A DNA stretch of 64,000 nt from contig NZ_CP010407.1 of the NCBI RefSeq assembly GCF_000830005.1, positions 7,886,001 through 7,950,000 on the forward strand. The letters are read 5' to 3'. Numbering within the stretch: position 1 is the first letter of the stretch; each line of letters opens with the position of its first letter. Position numbers and translations under genes: made by a program. This document shows positions 34,156 to 42,538 of this stretch, in pieces. Under the pieces are notes generated by a model. That model saw only the letters and a list, made by a program, of their open reading frames with translations. It did not search any database and was not told where the DNA came from. This DNA comes from Streptomyces vietnamensis. GTDB taxonomy: Bacteria; Actinomycetota; Actinomycetes; Streptomycetales; Streptomycetaceae.

Positions 34156-34855
34156 CGTCCAGCCACGCCGGCGGCAGCTCGGCGGCGTCCCACTCCTCGT
34201 GCAGGTCCGCCGGCGCCGTGGCGAGCCGTTCCAGGACGGCGACGCTGGTGGGGGAGTGGATGAGGGAGTACCGGCCGTGGATCGCGATCGCGCTGCCGGG
34301 CCCGTACTCGGCGTACAGCCGCTCCAGACGCGCCCGGTGGGTCGAGGTGAACTCCGTCAGCCGCCCCGCGTAGCCCGCCCGCTGACGCGAGCTCATCGTG
34401 CGGAGGAGGGCCCGGAGCACCTGCTCGGTGACCTCCGGGTCGAGATCGGAGACCTCGGTGAAGGAGAGGTAGAGCGGCGTGACCGCCACGTTGGTCCGCT
34501 CCAGCTCCGTCCGGTTGACGGGAGGACGGTCGTCCGGAGAGGCGGCCGACGGATCCGCGGCGACGGCGCGCCGCAGCGCCCGCTCGGAGAGGGCGCCCAG
34601 TTCGTCGGTGACGGCCCGCGCCCCGTCCAGCCAGCCGGAGGCGTACGGCTCGCCCTTCCCGTCGGGCGCGCTCCGGCCGGCCGAGCCGATCTCCTCGTAC
34701 GCGAGGGCCAGCGCGCCCGCCTCGACGAACCCGATCAGCTCCTCGGCGTCGCCGGACCAGACCCCCGCGCGGGCGAGCAGCTGGAGGAGTGTCCTCTTCG
34801 CGTTGAGGACACTGGCCTCGTCCAGCTGCTGCGGTCCTTCTCCGGCGGTGCTCAC
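34124..34855 (-). CDS. Uncharacterised soluble protein, 243 residues
   Basis: A 243-residue, acidic, mostly helical protein with no signal peptide or membrane segment. Recognisable stretches are LNAKRTLLQLLARAGVWSGDAEELIGFVEAGALALAYEEIG at the N terminus and LHEEWDAAELPPAWLDGLTTAWEASA at the C terminus. I do not recognise the family. The ATG at 34855 begins MSTAGEGPQQ. It stands between the iron-box promoter and the GH16-like gene on the same strand. The last codons and the stop lie in a 26-bp tandem duplication, so the present C terminus may be recent. Confidence 0.7.
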   Translation of the reverse strand: MSTAGEGPQQLDEASVLNAKRTLLQLLARAGVWSGDAEELIGFVEAGALALAYEEIGSAGRSAPDGKGEPYASGWLDGARAVTDELGALSERALRRAVAADPSAASPDDRPPVNRTELERTNVAVTPLYLSFTEVSDLDPEVTEQVLRALLRTMSSRQRAGYAGRLTEFTSTHRARLERLYAEYGPGSAIAIHGRYSLIHSPTSVAVLERLATAPADLHEEWDAAELPPAWLDGLTTAWEASA

Positions 34856-34990
34856 AGGGTCCTCCTCGTCGTAGGGACGGCGCGGTGCGGGGTACGCGGA
34901 ACGCTCCGTTCGAGCCTACGCAACACCCGTCGCCCCGAGGCGCCCTTCCCCGCCCGTTGCGCGCGTCGACGACGAGGAGGGGACGGCGGT

Positions 34991-35713
34991 TCAGTCCCTG
35001 TACACGCGCAGCTCCGCCACCTCGTACGACATCTCCGACGCGTCCGGGTCGGGCGCCGGGTGGTACCGGCCCGCGCAGACGGAGAGGTTCACGATGAGGT
35101 GGGCCCGCCAGGAACGCCCCACCCCCCGGCGGTCGGCGAAGACGCGCGCCCCGTTGACCCACCACACCACGGAGCGCGCCCCGAACTCGACCCGGAGGTC
35201 CACCCACGCCCCCGGCCGGACCGCCGGGTCCCGGAAGTAGAGGTACCGGCCCCGCACCCGGTTCGACAGCTCCAGGAGGTCCGGGTTGTCGGGGTGGTAC
35301 TCGAAGACGTCGACCTCCTGGCCGCCGTCCAGCCAGGTCCAGATCGCCGGCCAGGCACCCGTCTCCACGGGCAGGCGCACCCGGGCCTCCAGGACGTCGC
35401 CCGCCTGCACCAGGAACCCCTCCGCGCTGCCCTCCGTCGTGAGCAGCCCGGCGTCCCACAGGCCGTCGGTCCTGCGGGTGGCCCGGAAGGTCCCCGTCCG
35501 GCTGTACGAGGGGTCCTCCGTCAAGTGGTCGAGCTTGTTGTCGCCCGGGTTCGTCGGCCCGCCGTCGGGATAGGCCCACGAACGGCCCGCGACCCACTGC
35601 TCGGCGGAGGAGAAGTCCGCGTCGAGGACGAGGTTCGCGGGGGTCGACGCCGGACCGCCCCCGCCGGAACCGTTGCCGCCACGCCGGAGCCGGTCGAAGA
35701 AGTCGGACAGCAC
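34991..35713 (-). CDS. GH16-like glucanase without signal peptide
   Basis: A 240-residue protein with the laminarinase-type core of GH16: DLTxG-like GDVLEARVRLPVETGAWPAIWTW leading into the catalytic signature EVDVFE, with E133, D135 and E138 in the ExDxxE spacing. WVDLRVEFGARSVVWWVNGARVF then gives the sandwich strand. The GTG at 35713 has AGGAG about eight bases upstream. The N terminus (DFFDRLRRGGNGSGGGG) is not a signal peptide, which is unusual because GH16 enzymes normally act outside the cell. Either the protein is released by another route or it acts on an internal glycan. None of the glucan-regulon operators lies nearby. Confidence 0.75.
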   Translation of the reverse strand: MLSDFFDRLRRGGNGSGGGGPASTPANLVLDADFSSAEQWVAGRSWAYPDGGPTNPGDNKLDHLTEDPSYSRTGTFRATRRTDGLWDAGLLTTEGSAEGFLVQAGDVLEARVRLPVETGAWPAIWTWLDGGQEVDVFEYHPDNPDLLELSNRVRGRYLYFRDPAVRPGAWVDLRVEFGARSVVWWVNGARVFADRRGVGRSWRAHLIVNLSVCAGRYHPAPDPDASEMSYEVAELRVYRD

Positions 35714-35930
35714 GGCACCACTCCTTTCGCGCGGGCCTCGCCGGCCCACGGGCGATCCGTCCCACTCTGCGCCGCGCGGCGCGGGGGAGTCGCCTGTTGG
35801 CGAGAAGTCGTCAACTTCGGCGGAGGCGTACGAGCGGCTGCACGAGGGGCGGCTCAATGACCGGACGGTCATCCTCCCGAACGGCTGAACCACCCGCGGA
35901 GAGCCAGGGGAATCGGGAGCATCAGGGGAG

Positions 35931-36647
35931 TCAGCCGAACGCTCCGGCGTGCGCCCCGCCGGGCAGCACCTCGACGTCGATGCCCGAGATGCGCCCGAGC
36001 TCGTCGAAACCGACCACGGCGGCGTTCCCGGCCGGGAGTTCGGCGACGATCCGGTCGCCCTCGGCCCGCTGGGGCACCCCGTGGTGGTCGAAGTACCCGT
36101 GGACGACCTGCCGCGCGGAGTGCCCGATCAGTCCGGCACCCGTGAGCAGCAGCCGGGGAAGCGAGACCGGGTCGAGCTCGGCGCGCGGCACCCGGGCGTC
36201 GTCCGGCAGGAAGTACACCCGGGTCCCGGGCCCGGCGGGAACGCCGATGTACCCGGGGGCCTCCGCCACCCCCATCCCGGTGAACGCCAGCATCTCGGCG
36301 GCGCGCCGGGGGTCGTCGAACCCGGAGAGGTCCAGGACCTCCGCGGTCAGTTCGGGGATGGCGTGCGCCCGCCCGTACCGGGCGATCGCGGCGGGCAGCT
36401 CCACCACCTCGGTGCCCCGCAGCCCCGGATTGGCCCAGCCCCACATCCAGGACCGCTCCTCCGTGTCGTACGTGCCGAGCACGGCCACGCGCAGCTCGAG
36501 GTCCCCCTGCCGGTAGACGCAGGACGGAAGGTCCGCGGTCCACGGCCCGTCGGGCAGGAACGCGCCGAGGACGTCGAGTTGGGCCGCACCCCAGGCGGCA
36601 TGCCGTTCGGCTTCGAGGAGGAAGTTCTCGCTGAATGTGCTCGTCAT
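35931..36647 (-). CDS. DUF6882-like protein
   Basis: A 238-residue cytoplasmic protein. Its N-terminal half (FLLEAERHAAWGAAQLDVLGAFLPDGPW, then SWMWGWANPG and ELTAEVLDLSGFDDPRRAAEMLAFTGMG) has the pattern of the actinobacterial DUF6882 proteins, which have no assigned function. The C-terminal half contains RVYFLPDDARVPRAELDPVSLPRLL and ends with IDVEVLPGG. The ATG at 36647 is the only good start. It is divergent from the next gene, with 75 bp between. I cannot propose a role. Confidence 0.65.
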   Translation of the reverse strand: MTSTFSENFLLEAERHAAWGAAQLDVLGAFLPDGPWTADLPSCVYRQGDLELRVAVLGTYDTEERSWMWGWANPGLRGTEVVELPAAIARYGRAHAIPELTAEVLDLSGFDDPRRAAEMLAFTGMGVAEAPGYIGVPAGPGTRVYFLPDDARVPRAELDPVSLPRLLLTGAGLIGHSARQVVHGYFDHHGVPQRAEGDRIVAELPAGNAAVVGFDELGRISGIDVEVLPGGAHAGAFG

Positions 36648-36722
36648 GCGTCCGACCCTATGCGTCCCGTACGCGAAGGCCGAGCTCCGTGCCGGTCGTC
36701 ACCCGGACTCGTTGATCACGCC

Positions 36723-37430
36723 GTGAAGAACCACGCCATGAAGAACCACGCCATGAAGGACGTCGGCGCCGGGCGACGCGCCCGCCTCCTCGCCGCCACC
36801 GTCGCCGCCCTGCTCCTGGGCGTCGTGGGCGCGCCCAGCACGTACGCCGGTACCGACACGCAGGAGTGCCCGGCCGCCGAGATCTTCGCGACCGACAACA
36901 CCGCAATCATCACGGACCCGGACGACCCCCGGCTCGACACCCGCCTCACCCGCTTCCGCCACGAGGTACGGCAGGTCATCCGCGCGAACGGCGCACGGCC
37001 GGGCGCCTCGGAGCTGCTCGACGGCGTCTTCTGGTCCGAGGAGCTGAAGCAGGCGACTTACGAGCGTTCCCGGGAGTTCGACGTCGAGAGGGTCGGCCGC
37101 GACGGGCTCCACCACATCGCGGGCGTCATCGCCAAGCGGTACGAGCAGGAGGCCGTGCTCACCTTCCGCTGCCTGCCGCGCACCTCGCCGGAGACCGACG
37201 CGGTCGAGATCGAGGTCCCCGGCGTCCGCGTGAGCAGCCTGCGCGAGGCGCTCGTCGCGGACCCGGAGGCCCGCGACAAGCTCGGCGGCGGCTCCGTCAC
37301 CCTTGACGGCCGGCTTGTCCTCGTCGCCCCGGTCGACGACCTGCCGCTGGCCCGCAGGTTCACGACCGCCCTCGGCGCCGACTGGGACCGGGCGCGGGTG
37401 CGGTACGGCGACCGGGAGTTCGTGAGCTGA
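36723..37430 (+). CDS. Secreted protein of unknown function with repeated start codons
   Basis: A protein of up to 235 residues with a signal peptide (GRRARLLAATVAALLLGVVGAPSTYAG) and a mature domain with two cysteines (QECPAAE, FRCLP). The first 30 bases are two 15-bp repeats, GTGAAGAACCACGCC and ATGAAGAACCACGCC, followed by ATGAAGGACGTC. Three in-frame starts (36723, 36738, 36753) are therefore available and none has a clear ribosome site. The mature part includes EEQEAVLTFRC-like and VTLDGRLVLVAPVDDLPLARRFTTALG segments. I do not recognise the family. Export by the Sec route is the only firm prediction. Confidence 0.7.
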   Translation: MKNHAMKNHAMKDVGAGRRARLLAATVAALLLGVVGAPSTYAGTDTQECPAAEIFATDNTAIITDPDDPRLDTRLTRFRHEVRQVIRANGARPGASELLDGVFWSEELKQATYERSREFDVERVGRDGLHHIAGVIAKRYEQEAVLTFRCLPRTSPETDAVEIEVPGVRVSSLREALVADPEARDKLGGGSVTLDGRLVLVAPVDDLPLARRFTTALGADWDRARVRYGDREFVS

Positions 37431-37677
37431 GGCGGTGCGGTCTCCGACCGGGGCGGAACCGGGCGGCCCGCCTTGTCACGTCACGGGCTGATCGAGTAGC
37501 GTCGTCCGTCATGAACACCGGACCGGCGACACGCCACGCACAGACGGGCGATCCGGTGGACGACTGACCGCCCGACGGGTGCGCGACAGGCACCCCGACG
37601 GTTCGGCACGAGGACCCCCCAGTGCACCAGCACTGCGAGTCCCTTCCACGTGTCGAATCAACAGCGAGGTCATCCAC

Positions 37678-38052
37678 ATGGCAGTCACGTTCAACCACAC
37701 CATCATCGCGTCCAAGAACCGCGACGAATCGGCGCGGTTCTTCCGCGAGTTGCTGGAACTCCCCGAGGCACCGTCCTGGGGTCCCTTCCTCAACATCCAG
37801 CTCACCGACGGCGTCCTGCTCCAGTTCGCCGAACCCCCGGTGGACATCCAGATGCAGCACTACGCGTTCATGGTCGACGACGAACTGTTCGACCGGGCGT
37901 ACCAGCGCCTGTGCGAGCGAGGCATCGAGCACTGGGCGGACCCGCAGATGCGGCGCCCGGGCGAGACCAACACCGAACACGGCGGTCGCGGGGTCTACTT
38001 CAAGGACCCCTCCGGGCATGCGATCGAACTGATCACGCGTCCGTACCTGTAG
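37678..38052 (+). CDS. VOC-superfamily (glyoxalase/dioxygenase-like) protein
   Basis: A 124-residue single VOC domain made of two beta-alpha-beta-beta-beta modules. The likely metal-ligand positions are the His of FNHTII, the His of QMQHYAFMV and the Glu of GHAIELITRP; KDPSGHAIEL is the typical closing motif. The family includes glyoxalases, fosfomycin-type resistance proteins, bleomycin-binding proteins and extradiol dioxygenases. The start ATG has GAGG 10 bases upstream. It is a single gene with 247 bp of quiet sequence in front, in which I see no other gene. Confidence 0.85.
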   Translation: MAVTFNHTIIASKNRDESARFFRELLELPEAPSWGPFLNIQLTDGVLLQFAEPPVDIQMQHYAFMVDDELFDRAYQRLCERGIEHWADPQMRRPGETNTEHGGRGVYFKDPSGHAIELITRPYL

Positions 38053-38175
38053 TCCGCGGAGGCACGGGCGCGGGGCGGACGGGGCGCCGCCAGCCGGGCG
38101 CGGGCCCACACGCGCGGGGCGCAGGTCCCGGTGTGGGCACCGCCCGGCCCGGGTGCGGGCCCCGCGCGCGGGTGG

Positions 38176-39477
38176 TCAGGTGGGGAGGCCCGCTCGGATC
38201 ACGGTGGTCGGCTGCTTGAGGAGCGTCACGTCGGTCAGAGGGTCTCCGGACACCAGGACCGCATCGCCCGCGAAGCCCCGCGCGAGGCGCCCCACCGTGC
38301 GCTCCACGCCCAGGAGCCGCGCGGCGCCGGTCGTCGCGGTGCGGATCGCGTCGAGCGCCGACAGGCCGGCCGAGCGCATCAGTTCCACCTCGCGGCCGAT
38401 CGGCCGCACCGTGCCGCCGGACGAGTCGGTGCCGGCGGCGAGCGGGACGCCGAGTTCGTGCGCGGCGAGGACGGCCCGCTTCAGCAGGGGGAGGTAGGTG
38501 CGGCCGCGCTCGGCGAGGATCGGGTTCGGGGAGTCGATCATCCCGGCGATGGCGGAGAGGGTGGGGGTGAAGTACGTACCCCTGCGGCGCATTTCGACCA
38601 GCGTGCGCTCGCCGACGAACGCACCGTGCTCCAGGGACCGGATGCCCGCCGTGACGGCGTCGTGGCAGCCCTTCTCGCTGTAGCTGTGGCAGAGGACGCC
38701 CTTGCCGCGCCGCCGGGCGGCGGCGACGATCTCGGCGAGCTGCTCGTACGAGTAGACCTGGGCCAGCGGGTCCTGCTCCGGGAGCCCGGCGCGCTCGTTG
38801 ACGCGGGTCTTGATGACGTCCGCGCCGCGGGCGAGGTTGACCTCGACGACGCGGCGCAGCGCCTCGGCCGAGCGCACGCCGTCCTTGAGGCGCACGAGCG
38901 GGGTGAGGTCGGGGTCGGCGAGGAGGGTGTCGCCGAGGTCCGGGGTGACGAAGACGCCGGCGGCCGTCAGGCGGGGCGCGAGGTCCGGGCTGTGCCGGGC
39001 GAGTTCGCGGACGGCGATGTCCTGGTAGAAGGTGGTCGATCCGCTGCGCGCGCTGGTCGCGCCCTTGCGGACGGCGTCGCGGGCCTCGGCGGCGGTGCTG
39101 AGGTGGATGTGCGCGTCCACCAGGCCCGGCAGGACCCACTGGCCGTCCGCGTCGAGGGTCCTGGCGCCCTGCGGGACGGCGACGGCGCCCTCGCGGCCCG
39201 CCGCGCGCACGGTTCCGCCCTCGATCACGACGACGGCGTTCTCGGTGACCTCGCCGGTGGCGGGGTCGAGGAGGGTGCCGCCCCGGATCACGAGGTCGCC
39301 TCCGGCCGGGTTCCCGCCGCGGGGAGCGTCCGCCGGGGACGACGAGCCCGCCGTCGTACCGGCCGCGGCCGCCGCCGTGCCGCCCGCGGCCACGGTGCCG
39401 GCGAGCGCGGCCGCACCGGCGAGGACGCCGCGGCGGGTCACCGAGGGGGAGGGCGGCGGGGTGGCTTCGAGGCACAT
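38176..39477 (-). CDS. Exported metal-dependent amidohydrolase
   Basis: A 433-residue TIM-barrel amidohydrolase with a Tat-type signal (TRRGVLAGAAALAG) and a Gly/Ser/Ala-rich linker. It carries the full metal-site set: VLPGLVDAHIHLS (HxH), IKTRVNE (bridging Lys position), LCHSYSE, RSLEHG (His) and AAGTDSSG (Asp). Similar enzymes include imidazolonepropionase-like and prolidase-like hydrolases. The ATG has AGGAG seven bases upstream. It is divergent from the phosphotransferase gene across a 230-bp region that holds two mirrored operator-like sites, so its expression is probably controlled by a regulator outside the window. Confidence 0.88.
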   Translation of the reverse strand: MCLEATPPPSPSVTRRGVLAGAAALAGTVAAGGTAAAAAGTTAGSSSPADAPRGGNPAGGDLVIRGGTLLDPATGEVTENAVVVIEGGTVRAAGREGAVAVPQGARTLDADGQWVLPGLVDAHIHLSTAAEARDAVRKGATSARSGSTTFYQDIAVRELARHSPDLAPRLTAAGVFVTPDLGDTLLADPDLTPLVRLKDGVRSAEALRRVVEVNLARGADVIKTRVNERAGLPEQDPLAQVYSYEQLAEIVAAARRRGKGVLCHSYSEKGCHDAVTAGIRSLEHGAFVGERTLVEMRRRGTYFTPTLSAIAGMIDSPNPILAERGRTYLPLLKRAVLAAHELGVPLAAGTDSSGGTVRPIGREVELMRSAGLSALDAIRTATTGAARLLGVERTVGRLARGFAGDAVLVSGDPLTDVTLLKQPTTVIRAGLPT

Positions 39478-39511
39478 GGGAGCTCCTGGGGGGAGGGGGC
39501 CGACGGTTCCC

Positions 39512-39529
39512 CGTTTTGTATACCAAATT
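39512..39529. promoter_or_regulatory. Operator-like palindrome, site 1
   Basis: CGTTTTGTATACCAAATT is centred on GTATAC with A/T-rich arms, striking in this G+C-rich DNA. It lies 35 bp upstream of the amidohydrolase start. Such TTGGTATACCAA-like sites are typical of GntR-family regulators. Confidence 0.55.
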
Positions 39530-39610
39530 GAGAGTGATGGGCAAGGGTGAAGATCGGCAGAGGTGATTTGATCACGTCCTTTCCCCAGTGAAGGGTTTCG
39601 GGGGGCCGTC

Positions 39611-39628
39611 ATTTTGGTATACGAATTC
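39611..39628. promoter_or_regulatory. Operator-like palindrome, site 2
   Basis: ATTTTGGTATACGAATTC shares TTTGGTATAC with the reverse complement of site 1, so the two sites face each other 99 bp apart (centre to centre). It lies 97 bp upstream of the predicted phosphotransferase start. Confidence 0.55.
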
Positions 39629-39707
39629 TTCTGGATCCGTTCTCGCCCTCCTCGGGTCCCGCCGATATTCGGGTGCGCCGGACACGGCCGGATGGTGCAA
39701 TCGCCCG

Positions 39708-40718
39708 ATGGGACAAGCGACAACCATGACGGTCGACCGCGGGCGGTTCGAGGACGCGGTCACCCCCTGGGAGCAGGCGGACTGGCGGGCGGCAGCCCTC
39801 GGATGGTCCGAGCGCGAGCTCGCCCGGCACGGCCTGGCGGAGACCGGACCCCGCGAGGTCAGGGTCCGGCCCTGGTCGATCCTCGTGCGCTTCCGGACCG
39901 GAACCGGGGAGCGCGAGGCGGTGTGGTTCAAGGCGAGCGCCCCGGACGCCGCCTTCGAGGCCGCCCTCGGGGGCGCGCTCGCCGAGTGGGTGCCCGAGCA
40001 CGTCGTGACCCCGCTCGCGGTCGACGCCGAGCGGGGCTGGTCGCTCCTCCCCGACGGCGGACCCCTCTTCCGGCACGTCCTCGACGCCGGCGGCGCCGGG
40101 CCGGAGTCCTGGGAGGAGGCGCTCGGCCAGTACGCGCGGATGCAGCGGGCCCTGACCCCGTACACGGACCGGATGACCGACCTCGGCGTGCCCTGCGGCC
40201 GCACCGGCCGGCTGCCGGTCGTCTTCGACGGCCTCGTCGAGGGCAACGCCACCCTGGACCCGGACGCCCGCCGGGCCCTCCGGAAGCAGCGGCCCCGGCT
40301 CCTCGACTGGTGCGACGAGCTCGACGCGTACGGCATCCCGGACTCGCTCGACCACTGCGACCTGCACGACGCCCAGCTCCTCGCCCCCGCCGCCGGCCGC
40401 TTCACCTTCTTCGACTGGGGCGACGCCAACATCGCCCACCCCTTCACCAGCCTGCTGGTCCCCGCCGGTGCCGTCCGGGAGCGCCACGGCCCCGAGTACG
40501 TGCACCGGCTGCGCGACGCCTACCTCGAACCCTGGACCGACCTGGGACCGTCCCTCCCGGAGCTGCGCCGCGCAGCGGCGCTCGCCACCCGGCTCGCCGC
40601 GCTCGGCCGGGCGGTCTCCTGGTTCCGCCTCTTCCCCGGGACCCCGGACACCGGGTGCGCCGAGGCGAGCGCCCACTGGGTGAACGAACTCTTCGCCGAT
40701 CACTCGCCGCTCGTGTGA
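39708..40718 (+). CDS. Aminoglycoside-phosphotransferase-like kinase
   Basis: A 336-residue APH/choline-kinase-fold protein. The catalytic loop is LDHCDLHDAQLL (the HxD...N motif with Cys and a Gln in place of the more common Gly and Asn), followed by FTFFDWGDANIAHP, the metal-binding DxD/DFG-like motif. VWFKASAP supplies the ATP-binding Lys. The family includes aminoglycoside, homoserine and choline kinases; the substrate is not apparent. The ATG at 39708 is the first convincing start, and ATG 39726 is an alternative. Its 3' end overlaps the convergent DUF6328-like gene by 19 bp. Confidence 0.78.
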   Translation: MGQATTMTVDRGRFEDAVTPWEQADWRAAALGWSERELARHGLAETGPREVRVRPWSILVRFRTGTGEREAVWFKASAPDAAFEAALGGALAEWVPEHVVTPLAVDAERGWSLLPDGGPLFRHVLDAGGAGPESWEEALGQYARMQRALTPYTDRMTDLGVPCGRTGRLPVVFDGLVEGNATLDPDARRALRKQRPRLLDWCDELDAYGIPDSLDHCDLHDAQLLAPAAGRFTFFDWGDANIAHPFTSLLVPAGAVRERHGPEYVHRLRDAYLEPWTDLGPSLPELRRAAALATRLAALGRAVSWFRLFPGTPDTGCAEASAHWVNELFADHSPLV

Positions 40719-41245
40719 CGGAAGCGGATCCACAGGGGCAGCGCGAACCAGCACAGCAGGTACCAGGCGAGGACGCCGGCGACGAGCCAGGGCACGTACG
40801 CGTCGTGCGTGACCACCCGCAGGACGAGGAAGAGGGCCGACGTCAGGGTCGCCAGGAGCAGGATCAGGCCGACGAAGGTCAGGCGTGACGCCCAGGTGAC
40901 CGCCCGGGGTTTGATCCGGCGGCCCGCCACGATCCGGTGGAGGGCGACGGGGCCGATGAGCGCGCCCGTCGCCAGCGAGCCGAGGACGACCGTGACGATG
41001 TACGTCGTCTTGTCGGTCTGCTGGAGGCCCTGGAAGTGCGGGGTGAACGCCACCGTGAGGAGGAAGCCGAGGAGGATCTGCACGCCGGTCTGCGCCACCC
41101 GGATCTCCTGCATGAGATCCGTCCAGCGCCGGTCGGCCCGCTCCTCCTCGGTCTCGTTCCGACCGTGCCGCACCCCGTCCCGAGGCCCCTGCCGAGACCT
41201 CTCCGGCGGCTTCGGGTCCGCCTCCATAGAGGCCTCCTCCTCCAT
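40700..41245 (-). CDS. DUF6328-like membrane protein
   Basis: A 181-residue protein. A charged N-terminal third (Glu/Arg-rich, ending ADRRWTDLMQEIRVAQTGVQILLGFLLTVAFTPHF) leads into four membrane helices, with an LHRIVAGRRIKPRAVTWASRLT loop between the second and third. This matches the actinobacterial DUF6328 family of unknown function. Two equivalent start modules, GAGGAG-(A/G)CCTCT-ATG, stand in tandem (ATG 41245 and ATG 41227). It lies 15 bp from the sugar permease stop on the same strand but downstream of it, so it may be the last gene of the sugar importer operon. Confidence 0.8.
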   Translation of the reverse strand: MEEEASMEADPKPPERSRQGPRDGVRHGRNETEEERADRRWTDLMQEIRVAQTGVQILLGFLLTVAFTPHFQGLQQTDKTTYIVTVVLGSLATGALIGPVALHRIVAGRRIKPRAVTWASRLTFVGLILLLATLTSALFLVLRVVTHDAYVPWLVAGVLAWYLLCWFALPLWIRFRHTSGE

Positions 41246-41260
41246 AGAGGTCTCCTCGGA

Positions 41261-42538
41261 TCAGGCGCGGCCCGCGGCCTTCTGGCTCCGGCGGGACAGC
41301 GAGTCGACGACCACGGCGGCCAGCAGGACCGCTCCGGTGATCATGAACTGCACGGCGTTGCTGACACCCATGATGTTCATGCCCGACTGGATGGATCCGA
41401 TCACCAACGCGCCGAGCAGGGCGGACCAGACCGAACCGCGCCCGCCGAACAGGCTCGTACCGCCGATGACGGCCGCCGCGATGACGTTCATCAGCAGGTT
41501 GCCGCCGCCGGAGGTCTGGCTCGCGGACTGGATCTGCCCGGCCAGGAAGATGCCGCCGACCGCCGCCATGAACCCGGAGATCGAGAAGACGCTCATCCGG
41601 ACGAACGGCACGCTGATGCCCGCGCGGCGGGCGCCCTCGATGTTGCCGCCGACGGCGAAGATCCGCCGCCCGTACGTCGTACGGCGCAGCACGAAGTCGA
41701 GGAGCACCAGCACGATCAGGAAGATGAGGAGCGCGAGCGGGAGTCCTTGGTACTGGTTGAGGATGTACGCCGCGACGAACGCGATCGCCGCGATGACGAC
41801 CGTACGGAGCACGATCTCGGCGACCGGGCGGAACGGCACCCGGGCGGCCTGGCGGCGTCTGGCGTCCAGGAGCGAGGACGCCAGGAAGAGCCCGACCCCC
41901 ACGGCCGCGGTCACGTAGGCGGTCGCGGGACTGTGGAAGATCGTCGAGTAGAGCTTGGAGACGATGCTCTCGCTCGGGATGTTGACGGTGCCGCTGGTGC
42001 CCAGGATCTGGAGCATCAGACCGTTCCAGAACAGGTTGCCGGCCAGGGTGACCACGAACGCCGGCACGCCGACCTTCGCGAAGAAGAAGCCGTGGATGAG
42101 CCCGACGGCCGCGCCGCCCGCGAGCGCGACGAGCAGCGCCAGCCACTCGTTCATGCCGTTCAGGACGTTGAGCACGGCGAAGATGGCGGCGCACAGACCG
42201 CTGACGGAGCCCACGGAGAGGTCGATCTCGCCGAGCAGCAGGACGAAGACGATGCCGACGGCGATCATGCCGGTGCCGACGATCTGCTGACTGAGGTCGG
42301 AGAGGTTCTGCGCCGAGAGGAAGGTGCTGTCGAGGCTGCCGAACACCGTCCAGATGATGATCACGGCGACGACGACCGGCAGCGACCCCAGCTCTCCGCT
42401 GCGCAACCTGCGGCGGAACTCCCCGAGATACCCCTTGAGGCCCTCCTCGCGGACGAGCAGCCGGGTGTCGACCGCCGGCATGGACTCGGGCGCCGGTTCC
42501 TGGGTGGCGCCGTCTCCGGCGGCTCGGTCCCGTCTCAT
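41261..42538 (-). CDS. Sugar ABC permease (XylH/RbsC type)
   Basis: A 425-residue membrane protein with about 10-12 hydrophobic helices and the conserved family segments LLLGEIDLSVGSVSGLCAAIFAVL, GVPAFVVTLAGNLFWNGLML, RRIFAVGGNIEGARRAGI and IGGTSLFGGRGSVWSALLGALVIGSIQSGMNI. This is the xylose/ribose-type permease found with XylF-type binding proteins. The ATG overlaps the ATPase stop as ATGA. Gene order on the minus strand is binding protein, ATPase, permease, DUF6328-like. Confidence 0.92.
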   Translation of the reverse strand: MRRDRAAGDGATQEPAPESMPAVDTRLLVREEGLKGYLGEFRRRLRSGELGSLPVVVAVIIIWTVFGSLDSTFLSAQNLSDLSQQIVGTGMIAVGIVFVLLLGEIDLSVGSVSGLCAAIFAVLNVLNGMNEWLALLVALAGGAAVGLIHGFFFAKVGVPAFVVTLAGNLFWNGLMLQILGTSGTVNIPSESIVSKLYSTIFHSPATAYVTAAVGVGLFLASSLLDARRRQAARVPFRPVAEIVLRTVVIAAIAFVAAYILNQYQGLPLALLIFLIVLVLLDFVLRRTTYGRRIFAVGGNIEGARRAGISVPFVRMSVFSISGFMAAVGGIFLAGQIQSASQTSGGGNLLMNVIAAAVIGGTSLFGGRGSVWSALLGALVIGSIQSGMNIMGVSNAVQFMITGAVLLAAVVVDSLSRRSQKAAGRA

